From positions 5,793,501 to 5,857,500 of the forward strand of contig NZ_CP115484.1 in the NCBI RefSeq assembly GCF_027627475.1: a stretch of 64,000 bases of DNA, in the 5' to 3' direction. The DNA is from Paenibacillus sp. SYP-B4298. Lineage in GTDB: Bacteria; Bacillota; Bacilli; Paenibacillales; Paenibacillaceae. The notes below the pieces were generated by a model. That model was given only the letters and a program-made list of their open reading frames with translations, was not told the DNA's origin and ran no database searches. The translations under genes and the position numbers were made by a program. Below are positions 20,957 through 30,055 of this stretch, piece after piece. How positions within the stretch are numbered: position 1 is the first letter of the stretch; every line of letters begins with the position of its first letter.

Positions 20957-21538
20957 ATGATTCGTCCGGCTACAACAGAAGATAGCCATCATATTGCCAA
21001 GCTTATCTATGAGATATGGGAGGGGATGGAGCTGCCGCTGCTGCGTGCCTATCCCAAGGCCACGGTGCAGACAGGGCTTAGCCTGGCTGTCAGTGACTCG
21101 TTCAACAAGTTCAGTCATCGGAATATTCTGGTCAAGGCGGATGAGGAGGGGCGCGCGGTCGGTATCGTTATCTGCTACGATGGGGCGGCGGAATCCGAGC
21201 TGCATGAACGTTTGCTGGCCATCCTGCACGCGAGCTTTCTGGATATGCCGCTGGAGATGGAGCAGGAGACCCAGCCCGGAGAGTGGTATATAGATGCGCT
21301 ATGTGTCGATCAGGAGTTTCGTGGAATGGGGTGGGGCACGCAACTGCTGGCAGCGGCGGAGCAATGGGGAGCTGGGCAGGGTCACTCCCGAATCTCGCTT
21401 AATGTCGAGCGTGACAATGGAGGTGCGCGGCGGCTGTACGAATCGCTAGGCTATGAGGAGACTGGAGGGCTGACGCTGGTCGGCCATGAGTATGCTCATA
21501 TGATCAAGAAAGTGGGTAAGGGTTCATCTGAAGGATGA
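20957..21538 (+). CDS. GNAT-family N-acetyltransferase
   Basis: The 193-residue acetyl-CoA-dependent acyltransferase has a complete GNAT core: an N-terminal IRPATTEDSHHIAKLIYEIW, the acetyl-CoA loop YIDALCVDQEFRGMGWGTQLL (motif A, RGMGWG) and the C-terminal NVERDNGGARRLYESLGY segment. ATG 20957 is 8 nt after AAGGAGAG; the upstream GTG at 20948 touches the ribosome site. A TATAAT at 20909-20914 is the likely -10 box. It is divergent from the HAD gene. The acceptor substrate is unknown. Confidence 0.9.
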   Translation: MIRPATTEDSHHIAKLIYEIWEGMELPLLRAYPKATVQTGLSLAVSDSFNKFSHRNILVKADEEGRAVGIVICYDGAAESELHERLLAILHASFLDMPLEMEQETQPGEWYIDALCVDQEFRGMGWGTQLLAAAEQWGAGQGHSRISLNVERDNGGARRLYESLGYEETGGLTLVGHEYAHMIKKVGKGSSEG

Positions 21539-21637
21539 GCCTGCCCGGAATAAAATTGTAATCTGAAGCATCGTTGTGCATGCCCAGATTGACGTTCACA
21601 GGTACATTTGGTCTGCAAAGGAGGCATCTGTCAAGCA

Positions 21638-23767
21638 ATGGAAACGAATACAAGCATTCAACAGGAGCAGCTTCGGCTCCGCGACACGTTGGAGGAGATC
21701 GGACAGCAACTGGCGTCCATCGGGGGGCGTTACTATGGAGATGATTTTACGGAGCAACTGCTCGATGAGAAACGAGAAGGGGAGCGCCAGCGGCTAACAC
21801 TGCTGCAGAACGAGCCGTATTTTGGCAGGCTGGATTTCCTGGAGCAGGATACTCCCAAGCCGCTTCCGCTCTATATCGGGAAGCGGGGAATGGAGCATAG
21901 CGCTAACGGCGCTCCTTATATCATCGATTGGCGCGCGCCGGTAGCCAGCTTGTTCTACACCTTCACTGGCGGAGATGCGCCAGTAGCCTATGAGGCGCCG
22001 GGAGGGACGGTGAACGGCGAGGTGCTGCTCAAGCGCAATCTATCGATCCGCAAGCAGGTGCTGGAGAGGGTAGTGGACAGCTATGTGCGGGGCGGAGACA
22101 ATCTCGGGCTGAGCGATGAATTTCTATTGTACAGGCTGGGGGAGAAGAAGGATAATCGGCTGCGGGATATTGTCTCTACGATTCAGGCGGAGCAGGATCG
22201 CATCATTCGCGCTCCGAGACAAGCGGCACTCATCATTCAAGGGGCCGCCGGTTCGGGGAAGACGACGGTCGCGCTGCACCGTCTGGCCTATCTGCTCTAT
22301 CAATATCAGGAGCAGATGCGACCGGAGCGGATGGTGATCTTCGCGCCCAATGCGATGTTCCTCGACTACATCTCCGGTGTGCTGCCGGAGCTGGGTGTTG
22401 GCGATGTCCGGCAGACGACCTTCGCAGACTGGACGAGCGAGCTGCTCGGGGTGCCGAAGCTGCTGTCCAAGGATGATGGAGAAGGGAAGCAGTGGTTTGC
22501 CGCGACAGGAAGCGGCGCAGCCGGCTCGGCTGCACGGGCAGAGCGGCTCAAGCTGGCTCCTGGCCGCTATAAGGGGTCGGCTGCCTTCAAGCAAGTGCTC
22601 GACCGCTTCATAGCGAGCTATGAAGCGGAGTACCTCCCGCAGCAGGATATGGAGGCTTGGCCCGGAAAGACGCTCTCCACAGATGAGATCAGAGAGTGGT
22701 TCCAGGTGGAGTACCGCTACTACCCGCTCGCCCCTAGGCGTGAGCGACTGGTGGCGAGGATGAACCGTTGGCTTACGATGGCGCTTGGCGAGATCAGTGA
22801 TCCGAAGCAGCGCAAGGATCGCAGCAAGACAGCCAAGCAACGGCTTCGCACCTATGTGAAGAAGCTGGGCGAGGTGGATGTGCTCAAGCTGTACAGCCAA
22901 CTGTTCGAGCAGCTTGGACAAGAGACGGAGACGGCGAGCCTGCCTCAGCCGATCATAGAGCAGACACGCAACGATCTGAAGAAGCGAATCGTCCGGCAGG
23001 AGGACCTGGCGCCGCTGGCTTGGCTGCATCTGGCCTTCCACGGTGTGCCGTCGCCCGCCTTCGACCATGTCGTGCTGGATGAGGCGCAGGATGTGCCCCC
23101 GCTGCAGATTGAGGTGCTCAAGGCCTGTATGAACGAGCCATCCTTCACGATCCTCGGCGACCTCGCCCAAGGGATTCACGCTTATCGCGGTATTCATCGC
23201 TGGGAGGAGTTCAGCTCCTTATTCGAGCCGGAGCGCCGCTCCTATCACGAGCTGCGCCAGAGCTACCGCTCCACGATGGAGATCATCGAATTCGCCAACC
23301 GGATTCTTCCCTTCACCGACACGCTGCTGCCGCCTGCCCAGCCTGTGTTCCGCAGCGGGGAGCCTGTCCGTATCACATCGGCGGCAGACGCTGCGGATCG
23401 GCTGGCGCGCATCCGCCAATTCATCATGGACAATGGGCAGGGTGGTATGGCAACGGTCGCGCTCATTGTCCGCACCGAGCAGAGCGCACATGAGCTGTTC
23501 GACACGCTGCAGGCGGCGGGCATCGAGGCAAGCTTAATCACGGAGGGGCAGCGTGGATATAGCGGAGGCATATCTGTCGTGCCGGTTCATCTGACCAAGG
23601 GGCTAGAGTTCGACGCAGCGCTCGTGATTGACGCTGATGCCCACAGCTATACGGAAATGCCGCAGGATGCCAAGCTCCTCTACGTCGGCTGTACACGGGC
23701 GCTGCACCGTCTGGAGCTGCTGTACGTAGGGGAGCCGACTCCGCTAATCCGTTCGAGCCACAATTAA
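21638..23767 (+). CDS. helD: HelD-like superfamily 1 helicase
   Basis: The 709-residue UvrD-type ATPase matches HelD, which binds RNA polymerase and strips it from stalled complexes. The N-terminal ~60 residues form a predicted coiled coil (EEIGQQLASIGG onward). Walker A is GAAGSGKTTVALHR (~residue 208), the DEAQD Walker B is in VVLDEAQDVPPLQ, and the SF1 motifs QSYRSTMEI and KGLEFDAALVIDAD follow. ATG 21638 is preceded by AAAGGAGG at a rather long 14-nt spacing; an in-frame TTG at 21608 overlaps no ribosome site. B. subtilis HelD is 774 aa, so this version is slightly short. No partner genes are adjacent. Confidence 0.88.
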   Translation: METNTSIQQEQLRLRDTLEEIGQQLASIGGRYYGDDFTEQLLDEKREGERQRLTLLQNEPYFGRLDFLEQDTPKPLPLYIGKRGMEHSANGAPYIIDWRAPVASLFYTFTGGDAPVAYEAPGGTVNGEVLLKRNLSIRKQVLERVVDSYVRGGDNLGLSDEFLLYRLGEKKDNRLRDIVSTIQAEQDRIIRAPRQAALIIQGAAGSGKTTVALHRLAYLLYQYQEQMRPERMVIFAPNAMFLDYISGVLPELGVGDVRQTTFADWTSELLGVPKLLSKDDGEGKQWFAATGSGAAGSAARAERLKLAPGRYKGSAAFKQVLDRFIASYEAEYLPQQDMEAWPGKTLSTDEIREWFQVEYRYYPLAPRRERLVARMNRWLTMALGEISDPKQRKDRSKTAKQRLRTYVKKLGEVDVLKLYSQLFEQLGQETETASLPQPIIEQTRNDLKKRIVRQEDLAPLAWLHLAFHGVPSPAFDHVVLDEAQDVPPLQIEVLKACMNEPSFTILGDLAQGIHAYRGIHRWEEFSSLFEPERRSYHELRQSYRSTMEIIEFANRILPFTDTLLPPAQPVFRSGEPVRITSAADAADRLARIRQFIMDNGQGGMATVALIVRTEQSAHELFDTLQAAGIEASLITEGQRGYSGGISVVPVHLTKGLEFDAALVIDADAHSYTEMPQDAKLLYVGCTRALHRLELLYVGEPTPLIRSSHN

Positions 23768-23856
23768 GCCAGGGTGCCATAACACCTGTCGAGAAATATC
23801 CGCTTGCGGACGTTCTCCCCCGTGCTGCTTATCATTTCCTTGCTATGACGATGAGC

Positions 23857-23897
23857 GAGCAGCTTGCGCGTCAACGAGCCTTCGGTGCAAGCTGCTC
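23857..23897. terminator. Hairpin after helD
   Basis: GAGCAGCTTGC (23857-23867) pairs perfectly with GCAAGCTGCTC (23887-23897). It lies 90 bp past the helD stop and 120 bp past the stop of the convergent coiled-coil gene. There is no T-tract. The remainder of the gap 23768-24017 has no convincing gene. Confidence 0.45.
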
Positions 23898-24017
23898 CCG
23901 TGGGAGATAGAGGACATGTCCAAGCGAAGAGTGAGCGCCGTTGGTCATGTGGCTTCAGTTTGGAAGGCGTGCTCACTGCCCGACTCGCCTGGAATCCTTA
24001 TCCTTGCCCTGCTGTTA

Positions 24018-24905
24018 CTACGGCAGCATGGACGTAGCTCTAGTAAGGATACGACCCCGCTGCCGCTCCAGATCATAGAGCTGCTGCCGAGCCTGGACGA
24101 TCGTATGGGCCAGGCGAGTCAAGGCCGTGAGGGATGTGCTCATGCGAGGCGCATCCTTGTTTTTCATATGCTGGTTGAAGCTTTTCCACGTCGTGGTCAA
24201 GCTTTTTCTAGTTGTGCTCATCTCAAGGCGCTGCTGCTTGGCCTTCAGCTTCACCCTGTCCAGCTCGGCCAGCACATGGCGCACAGCCTGCAATGTCCGG
24301 GCACGCTGCTGCTTGGCCGCCTGGAGCGTGTCCTTCCTGAGCTTTAGATCCTGTCTTGCAAGCTGCACCGCCAGCTTCAGCTCTGAAGCTTGTGCAAAGA
24401 GCGATTCTGCCCTTGCTTTGTTGCCTGACTTGCGAGCCGCCTGCACCTGACTATTCAAGCTGGAGTAGGCGGTGAATAGCGGCTGATACAGCTTGCGAGC
24501 CGACTCGGCTTGCCGTGTGAGCTGCTCCAGTCTGCTCTTGTCCAGACTCTTCATCCTCTCACGCAGGGTCAGCAACGCCCCGTCATTGCGCAGCTTCTCC
24601 GTCTTGGTCATGGACTCCAGCTCTGTATCCTGTTGCTGCAGGCTCTCCAACTGGACGTACAGCTTGCGGATGGATGTGCTATGGAGACGATCGGCGTCTG
24701 CAAGCGCCTTATCCAGCCGCTGCAAGGTGGCCGGGCCAAGCTCAAGAGAGGCGGCGAGGGAGGTTGCGGGTAGTACAGTGGCGCTGCAGATTAGAGTCAG
24801 CAGCAGGGCGGTCAGCCATAGCAGCATCTGAGCTGGAAGCTGGGGGGAACCTGGAATTACGATGTCACAAGAGCGACGATCGCGGCCTATTACGCTACGC
24901 ATCAT
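24018..24905 (-). CDS. Exported coiled-coil protein of unknown function
   Basis: The 295-residue protein starts at ATG 24905, 8 nt after AAGGAGG. After a basic N-terminus (SVIGRDRRS) a long hydrophobic stretch (~25-50) acts as a signal peptide or anchor. The rest is almost entirely helical and rich in Lys, Arg, Gln, Leu and Ala with heptad spacing (LYVQLESLQQQDTELESM, LKLRKDTLQAAKQQRARTL), i.e. coiled coil. There is no enzyme motif. The same look is shared by Paenibacillus surface and spore-associated helical proteins; I do not recognise a named family. A strong promoter and an attenuator-like leader precede it, which is unusual for such a gene. Confidence 0.75.
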   Translation of the reverse strand: MMRSVIGRDRRSCDIVIPGSPQLPAQMLLWLTALLLTLICSATVLPATSLAASLELGPATLQRLDKALADADRLHSTSIRKLYVQLESLQQQDTELESMTKTEKLRNDGALLTLRERMKSLDKSRLEQLTRQAESARKLYQPLFTAYSSLNSQVQAARKSGNKARAESLFAQASELKLAVQLARQDLKLRKDTLQAAKQQRARTLQAVRHVLAELDRVKLKAKQQRLEMSTTRKSLTTTWKSFNQHMKNKDAPRMSTSLTALTRLAHTIVQARQQLYDLERQRGRILTRATSMLP

Positions 24906-24935
24906 ATTATTCTCCTCCTTGTGGAACCTCAACGT

Positions 24936-24996
24936 CAAAAAAGCACCCGAAGAGCCAGGCTGATGCCCAGCTCTTACGGGTGCTTCCCACGTAAGA
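24936..24996 (-). promoter_or_regulatory. Attenuator-like leader: terminator with competing antiterminator
   Basis: Read on the minus strand, the leader has a long hairpin (arms 24965-24984 and 24941-24960) followed by a T-tract (24936-24941): a textbook intrinsic terminator placed before the ORF. Its 5' arm contains CGTAAGA (24972-24978), which can instead pair perfectly with TCTTACG (24990-24996) just upstream. The two folds are mutually exclusive, as in riboswitches and attenuators. I match no known riboswitch class. Alternatively the hairpin simply ends the LysR transcript. Confidence 0.55.
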
Positions 24997-25025
24997 TCCA
25001 TTCCTATGAATTTCGGATTTATCCT

Positions 25026-25055
25026 ACTATAACAAATTACAGGAAAAGATGTCAA
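25026..25055 (-). promoter_or_regulatory. Sigma-A promoter of the coiled-coil gene
   Basis: On the minus strand a perfect TTGACA (25050-25055) and TATAGT (25026-25031) are 18 bp apart, immediately after the LysR stop codon. The predicted start near 25019 gives a leader of about 115 nt that contains the terminator/antiterminator pair. Confidence 0.7.
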
Positions 25056-25078
25056 CCAAAATAGGAACATATATTCCT

Positions 25079-25978
25079 CTAAAATAATGACTCTGCTTGT
25101 GGAGCAGCCAGCGCGTCAATGAAACGCTCCGTTAGGCGGGAATCATAGCGATTCGTGTTGTAGCAGCAGTAGATTGAACGCCGAAAGTCATTGCGCGGCA
25201 CAGGATAGGCAACGAGTGTGCCCTGTTGCAGCTCTTCCAGGACGGCGAGCCGTGAGATGAAGGCGATGTGTCTGGCTTGACGAACGGTCTGCTTGATCGC
25301 TTCGATCGAGTCCAATTCCAGTGGTTGAACGAGCTGCACCTGGTGTTGAGCCAGCCAGCGGTCGGTCAGGCTGCGCGTGCTGGAGGCCGCACCATGCAGG
25401 ATGAAATTGGAGGCTGCGATCCAGCCAGGGTCCAGCTCTGGCAGCTTGGCGAGCGGATGGCCGGGCGAGCAGATCACGACCATCTCGTCGTCGCACAGGC
25501 TGCGGGCGCGAATACCGGAGAGCTCCACAGCTTCGGAGGAGAAGATGCCCAGATCGATCTCATGGTTATGCAGCTTTTCCTTAATCATGGGGGTAGGCTT
25601 GACGGAAACGGCCAGCTCGATGCCTGGATTGGCGGTGTTGAAGTGGCTGAGCACCTGCGGCAGCAGATAGGTGGCCGGAACATAGCTTGCCCCGATGCTC
25701 AGCCGTCCTCTTGTCAGACTGCCGTATTCGGCGGTAATGCGCTGCGCTTCGGCTGCAAGCCTGTTAATGAGCGAGGCGTAGTGCTGCAATGCCTTGCCGG
25801 CATCTGTGAGGAAGATTTTGTCTGATCGATTCTCGAACAATTTCACACCCAAGTCCTGCTCCAGGCTTTTCATATGATAGGTGACGGTCGGTTGCTTTAG
25901 TCCGAGCTCTCCCGCGGCTGCGGTTATTTTTTTGTTCTTGGCGATCAGCTCGAGTATTTGCAGCTTTAACAGATTCAA
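25079..25978 (-). CDS. LysR-family regulator, divergent from ABC transporter
   Basis: The 299-residue LysR-type regulator has an N-terminal winged helix (LKLQILELIAKNKKITAAAGELGLKQPTVTYHMKSLEQDLGVKLF) and a two-lobed effector-binding domain (~88-295). I chose TTG 25978: GGAGG lies 8 nt upstream, whereas upstream in-frame GTG codons overlap that site. LysR proteins usually control the divergent neighbour, here the ABC-transporter operon starting at 26210, in response to its substrate or product. A TGTCAT-N4-ATGACA palindrome in the shared gap is a candidate operator. The effector is unknown. Confidence 0.9.
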   Translation of the reverse strand: MNLLKLQILELIAKNKKITAAAGELGLKQPTVTYHMKSLEQDLGVKLFENRSDKIFLTDAGKALQHYASLINRLAAEAQRITAEYGSLTRGRLSIGASYVPATYLLPQVLSHFNTANPGIELAVSVKPTPMIKEKLHNHEIDLGIFSSEAVELSGIRARSLCDDEMVVICSPGHPLAKLPELDPGWIAASNFILHGAASSTRSLTDRWLAQHQVQLVQPLELDSIEAIKQTVRQARHIAFISRLAVLEELQQGTLVAYPVPRNDFRRSIYCCYNTNRYDSRLTERFIDALAAPQAESLF

Positions 25979-26067
25979 CGACACAACCTCCAGATCGGTC
26001 AGGATGCCCACAATGTACCATAGAATAATTCGATGTGTGTTAACAGAAATCCGCCAAAAGATTAATA

Positions 26068-26083
26068 TGTCATTTACATGACA
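26068..26083. promoter_or_regulatory. Palindromic operator candidate
   Basis: TGTCAT TTAC ATGACA is a perfect dyad with a T-N11-A core, as LysR-type regulators bind. It is centred 97 bp before the LysR TTG and about 134 bp before the transporter ATG, inside the divergent intergenic region. Confidence 0.5.
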
Positions 26084-26209
26084 GAAATAAAGGCCAAATA
26101 ATCGCTTCCTATACTGAATTCAGACGAGCCACGCTTATGCGCTCCACGGACGACGCAGGTACAAGGCATAGTCTTTCAATCGAGTGAAATAAAGGACAGG
26201 CGGAAACTA

Positions 26210-27205
26210 ATGATGGGAGAACTAATCATTCGCTCGCTGCACAAATCGTTTGGCACTGCGCAGGCGCTTCAGCCGACTGACCTGACAGTGCGCGCGGGCA
26301 GCTTCACCACGTTGCTGGGGCCTTCGGGCTGTGGCAAGACAACCCTGCTGCGTATGATCGCAGGATTGGAGGAGCCGGATGGCGGCGAAATTTATGTACA
26401 GGATCAGTGTTTCTACTCCAGTGCCCGGCGGGTGAGCATGCCGGTTCATCAACGGCAACTGGGCATGGTATTTCAGGATTTTGCTTTATGGCCGCATATG
26501 ACGGTATTTGAAAATGTAGCCTTCGGTCTCCGCGCCCGCAAGCGCAAGGAAGGGCTGCGGGAAGCGGTGCAGGAGGCGCTGCGGACAGTGCGGCTGGAAG
26601 GGCTGGAGCAGCGCCTGCCGCATCAATTGTCTGGCGGGCAGCAACAGCGGGTCGCCTTCGCGCGGGCAATTGCGGTATCGCCGCGGCTGATTCTATTCGA
26701 TGAGCCGCTAAGCGCACTGGATGCGGTACTGCGCGATGAGATGCGCGGCGAGCTGATGCGTCTGGTCAGGCAGCTAGGCATGACCGCGCTGTATGTCACG
26801 CATGACCAGACTGAGGCGATGAGTATGTCGGATGATGTAATCGTGATGAAGCAAGGCCAGGTATTGCAGAGAGGGACGCCAGAACATATCTATCGTGCGC
26901 CAAGTCATCCATTCGTGGCTCGCTTCATCGGCAGATCGAACTGGCTGGAGCCGGATCGGTTGATGGTTCGGCCCGAGCATCTGCGATGGAGCAAGGGGGC
27001 GGAGAGCGACCAGCGACTGATAGGCAGAGTCGCACATGCAAGCTATATCGGCGATCGTTATGAGCTGGGATTGGAGATGGAGAGAGGGGGGGATATGTGG
27101 ATTGCATATGCCGACCGCCGCCTTCAGCCTGGCGAGATGGTGGAGCTGTACGTGAGTGAGGATCATATACATTGCGTAGTTGAATCGTCCAGTGAGGAAC
27201 AATAG
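26210..27205 (+). CDS. ABC transporter ATP-binding protein (FbpC/PotA type)
   Basis: The 331-residue ATPase powers import by the permease at 28379. Walker A is GPSGCGKTT, the signature LSGGQQQRVAFARA, Walker B LILFDEPLSALD and the switch His is in YVTHDQTEAM. The C-terminal ~90 residues form a TOBE-like regulatory domain (LMVRPEHLRW...YIGDRYELGLEM). It starts at ATGATG with a modest AAAGGA site. Its closest functional classes are ferric-iron and 2-aminoethylphosphonate transporters. It heads a four-gene operon with only 15 bp to the binding-protein gene. Confidence 0.93.
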   Translation: MMGELIIRSLHKSFGTAQALQPTDLTVRAGSFTTLLGPSGCGKTTLLRMIAGLEEPDGGEIYVQDQCFYSSARRVSMPVHQRQLGMVFQDFALWPHMTVFENVAFGLRARKRKEGLREAVQEALRTVRLEGLEQRLPHQLSGGQQQRVAFARAIAVSPRLILFDEPLSALDAVLRDEMRGELMRLVRQLGMTALYVTHDQTEAMSMSDDVIVMKQGQVLQRGTPEHIYRAPSHPFVARFIGRSNWLEPDRLMVRPEHLRWSKGAESDQRLIGRVAHASYIGDRYELGLEMERGGDMWIAYADRRLQPGEMVELYVSEDHIHCVVESSSEEQ

Positions 27206-27220
27206 AAGGAGGAAGATGAA

Positions 27221-28321
27221 ATGAAATTGGCATCAAAGGGAATGCTGTTGGCCTTGACCTTGTGGATGGGGATGACTCTGACGGCTTGTGGCACAACAGG
27301 AAGCAGCACGAACGGCGTATCTGGCGGAGGCAATGCTGGGGGTACGTTGGATACGGCGGCGACGACTGTGCAGAGCACAGGTGAGACGAAGGAGAAAGCG
27401 GAGAAGACGCTGAGCGGCAGCGTGGTCGTCTATAGTGCCGGGCCAGAGGGGCTGGCGAATAAGATTAAAGAGGGTTTCGAGGCCAAGACAGGCGTGAAGG
27501 TAGAGATGTTCCAGGGGACAACAGGCAAAATCCTGGCGCGTATGGAGGCGGAGAAGTCCAATCCGGCGGTGGACGTGGTCGTGCTGGCCTCCCTGCCTTC
27601 GATGCAGGGCTTGAACAGCGAGGGGCTGCTGCTGTCCTATCCAGAGGCGGCGAGTGCGGATAAGCTAATCCCCGGATGGTCCGATGAGCAGGGGCATTAC
27701 TTCAGCTATAGCGCATCGGCGCTAGGTATCGTCTACAACACGAAGCTGGTACAGACCCCGCCTGCTTCATGGGCGGAGCTGGGACAAGCACAATGGAGCG
27801 GACAGGTGAATATCCCCGATCCCTCATTGTCCGGCTCGGCGCTGGATTTCATCTCTGGTTACTTGAGCGAATCGGGAGAGGAAGGCTGGAAGCTGTTCGA
27901 GCAATTCAAGCAAAATGGCGTTGCGATGGCGGGCGCTAATCAGGAGGCGCTGGACCCTGTTATTACCGGAGCCAAGTCCATTGTCGCAGCAGGCGTCGAT
28001 TATATGGCTTACAAGGCAAAGGCCAAGGGAGAGCCGGTCGACATCGTCTATCCGAAGGAAGGCACCGTCATCAGCCCCCGTCCCGCAGCGATCGTCAAGT
28101 CGAGCCCCCATGTGGACAATGCCAAGGCCTTCATGGATTATCTGCTGTCGGATGAAGCGCAGCAGCTCGTTGCCGAAGCATACCTGCTGCCCGGACGCCA
28201 GGATATTCAGGCGAAGGATCGCACCAATGCAGCAGATATTAAGACGTATAATGTGAACTGGCAGTGGATGAAGGAGCATAGCGAGGAGGTTGCTACGCGC
28301 TTCACCCAATTATTCAAGTAA
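27221..28321 (+). CDS. ABC transporter binding lipoprotein (iron/AEP type)
   Basis: The 366-residue extracellular lipoprotein has a signal peptide with lipobox LTAC (Cys ~23) and a Gly/Thr-rich linker. The mature domain is a periplasmic-binding-protein type II fold (SGSVVVYSAGPEGLANKIKEGFEAKTGVKVEMFQGTTGKILARMEAEKSNPAVDVV), which matches FbpA/AfuA iron and 2-aminoethylphosphonate binders. I do not see the paired tyrosines typical of Fe(III) coordination at the C-terminal side, which favours an organic or phosphonate anion. GAAGGAGGAAG precedes ATG 27221. A stem-loop follows the stop. Confidence 0.9.
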   Translation: MKLASKGMLLALTLWMGMTLTACGTTGSSTNGVSGGGNAGGTLDTAATTVQSTGETKEKAEKTLSGSVVVYSAGPEGLANKIKEGFEAKTGVKVEMFQGTTGKILARMEAEKSNPAVDVVVLASLPSMQGLNSEGLLLSYPEAASADKLIPGWSDEQGHYFSYSASALGIVYNTKLVQTPPASWAELGQAQWSGQVNIPDPSLSGSALDFISGYLSESGEEGWKLFEQFKQNGVAMAGANQEALDPVITGAKSIVAAGVDYMAYKAKAKGEPVDIVYPKEGTVISPRPAAIVKSSPHVDNAKAFMDYLLSDEAQQLVAEAYLLPGRQDIQAKDRTNAADIKTYNVNWQWMKEHSEEVATRFTQLFK

Positions 28322-28337
28322 GCATCAAGAATCCGAT

Positions 28338-28357
28338 GTCCCGGCGAGTGCCGGGAC
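28338..28357 (+). terminator. Stem-loop between binding protein and permease genes
   Basis: GTCCCGGC GAGT GCCGGGAC forms a perfect 8-bp stem with a tetraloop in the 57-bp gap. There is no T-tract, so it probably stabilises the upstream message or partly terminates it, as at 6725 in the sugar operon. Confidence 0.6.
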
Positions 28358-28378
28358 CGTCTTATATAGGGGTACCAT

Positions 28379-30055
28379 ATGCATACAACTCCGTTACGGA
28401 TCTATTCCAGAATTGGCCTCATCCTTGCGATCTTATTGCTAGGCTTGCTCATTGTACTGCCGTTGCTGTTCATCTTCTGGACGAGCATAGTGCCGGACGG
28501 TGAGCTCGATCTGCTCGCGCCTCTGCGCAGCGTGCTGGACGCCAGTCTAGGGCAGGTGCTGCTGCAGTCAATATGGCTTGGAGTGTGCGTCGTCGCCGGC
28601 ACGACGGTGCTTGCATTGCCGCTGGCATGGATTATGGCCAGAACCGACATGGGTCGTCATCGCTGGCTGGATATTATGTTCCTGATTCCATTCATGACGC
28701 CGCCCTACATTGGCTCGATGGGGTGGATGCTGTTCATGCAGCGCAACGGCTATATGGAGCAGTTGCTGCCGGCATCATCGGTGATAACATCCGCCTTCTT
28801 CACCTTCGGCGGCATGGTGATTATTATGAGTCTGCATCTGTTCCCCTTCCTGTATCTGATGCTGCGCAATACGCTGCTGGAGATCAGCGGCAGTCTGGAG
28901 GAGGCAGCCGCGGTTCATGGCGGCGGCTTCCTGTATCGGATACGGCGCATTGTGCTGCCGTTGCTGCTGTCAAGCTATGTGATGGGCACGCTGCTTATCT
29001 TCGTCAAGACGATAGCGGAATTCGGGACACCGGCAACCTTTGGTCGCAAGATCGGTTATTTTGTGATGACCTCGGAAATCCACCGCTACATCTCGAGCTG
29101 GCCGATTGATTTTGGCAAGGCGACCTCCCTATCCTCTGTGCTGCTGGCGACTTGTCTGCTCATGTGGTACATCCAGAGTGCCATCAGCCGCCGCCATACG
29201 TTTCGTTTGCCAGGAGGCAAGGGAAAGGGGCGGGCGCTGCGTCCAATCCGAGGCTGGAGCCGACTGCTGTGCGGCGCATATATTGTGCTTCTCATGGCCG
29301 CCGCAGTCGGTATTCCCTATTTCTCCATAATCGTGGCTTCCTTGCTCAAGCTGCGCGGTGAAGGACTCGCTTGGGGCAACCTGACGCTTCAGCATTATGC
29401 TGCACTGCTGGCTCCAGGTACAGATAGTCTGCGAGCGATCACGAACAGTCTTGGCTTGTCGGTGGCGGCCTCTACCATCGCGCTGCTGCTGGGCACCTGG
29501 CTGGCCTTGACAATTAAGAACAGCTCGACGCGGAGTCAGAGGCTGACCGATCTGTTCAGCCTGTTGCCGAACACCGTGCCAGGGATTGTCATTGTTGTCG
29601 GCTTGATTCTGCTCTGGAATGCAAAGTGGATGCCAATCCCGCTGTACAATACCTATGGGATGGTAGTGCTGACGTATGTCCTATTGTTTTTGCCGTATAC
29701 GGTGCAATATGTCAAGGCCGGGTATGGACAACTGGATGTGTCGCTGTTGCAGGCCGGGCAAGTATTCGGCGGCCGCTGGCTGTATGTGGGACGGAGAATA
29801 TTGCTGCCGCTGCTGCTGCCAGGCATGCTGGCTGGATGGATGATGACCTTCACCATCGCCAATCGCGAGCTCGTAGCCTCTCTGCTCATCCTGCCTCCAT
29901 CCATGCAGACCTCTGCAACCTATATCTACGCCCAATTCGAGCAAGGGGAAGTATCGATGGGCATGGCAATGGCAGTTGTCACCGTAGGCATAACGACCAT
30001 CCTACTGCTTGTTATGAACAGATTACAGCAAACTAGAGAAAGTGGACTGAAATGA
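28379..30055 (+). CDS. ABC transporter permease, fused two-domain (FbpB type)
   Basis: The 558-residue membrane protein contains two tandem permease domains of about six helices each, as in FbpB/AfuB and 2-aminoethylphosphonate permeases. Both ATPase-contact EAA loops are present: LEEAAAVHGGGFLYRIRRIVLP (~175) and LLQAGQVFGGRWLYVGRRILLP (~455). Because both halves are in one chain, no second permease gene is needed. The start ATG 28379 follows a weak AGGGG site. The stop overlaps the start of the metallo-hydrolase gene (ATGATG), implying translational coupling. Confidence 0.93.
   Translation: MHTTPLRIYSRIGLILAILLLGLLIVLPLLFIFWTSIVPDGELDLLAPLRSVLDASLGQVLLQSIWLGVCVVAGTTVLALPLAWIMARTDMGRHRWLDIMFLIPFMTPPYIGSMGWMLFMQRNGYMEQLLPASSVITSAFFTFGGMVIIMSLHLFPFLYLMLRNTLLEISGSLEEAAAVHGGGFLYRIRRIVLPLLLSSYVMGTLLIFVKTIAEFGTPATFGRKIGYFVMTSEIHRYISSWPIDFGKATSLSSVLLATCLLMWYIQSAISRRHTFRLPGGKGKGRALRPIRGWSRLLCGAYIVLLMAAAVGIPYFSIIVASLLKLRGEGLAWGNLTLQHYAALLAPGTDSLRAITNSLGLSVAASTIALLLGTWLALTIKNSSTRSQRLTDLFSLLPNTVPGIVIVVGLILLWNAKWMPIPLYNTYGMVVLTYVLLFLPYTVQYVKAGYGQLDVSLLQAGQVFGGRWLYVGRRILLPLLLPGMLAGWMMTFTIANRELVASLLILPPSMQTSATYIYAQFEQGEVSMGMAMAVVTVGITTILLLVMNRLQQTRESGLK

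Noticed and set aside
22124-23197. 357-codon minus-strand open frame
   Set aside because: It is antisense to helD motifs, with no ribosome site or domain.
24936-25019. A named riboswitch (SAM, c-di-GMP, preQ1, fluoride, guanidine classes) in the leader of the coiled-coil gene
   Set aside because: None of the conserved cores I know is present; only the competing hairpins can be supported.
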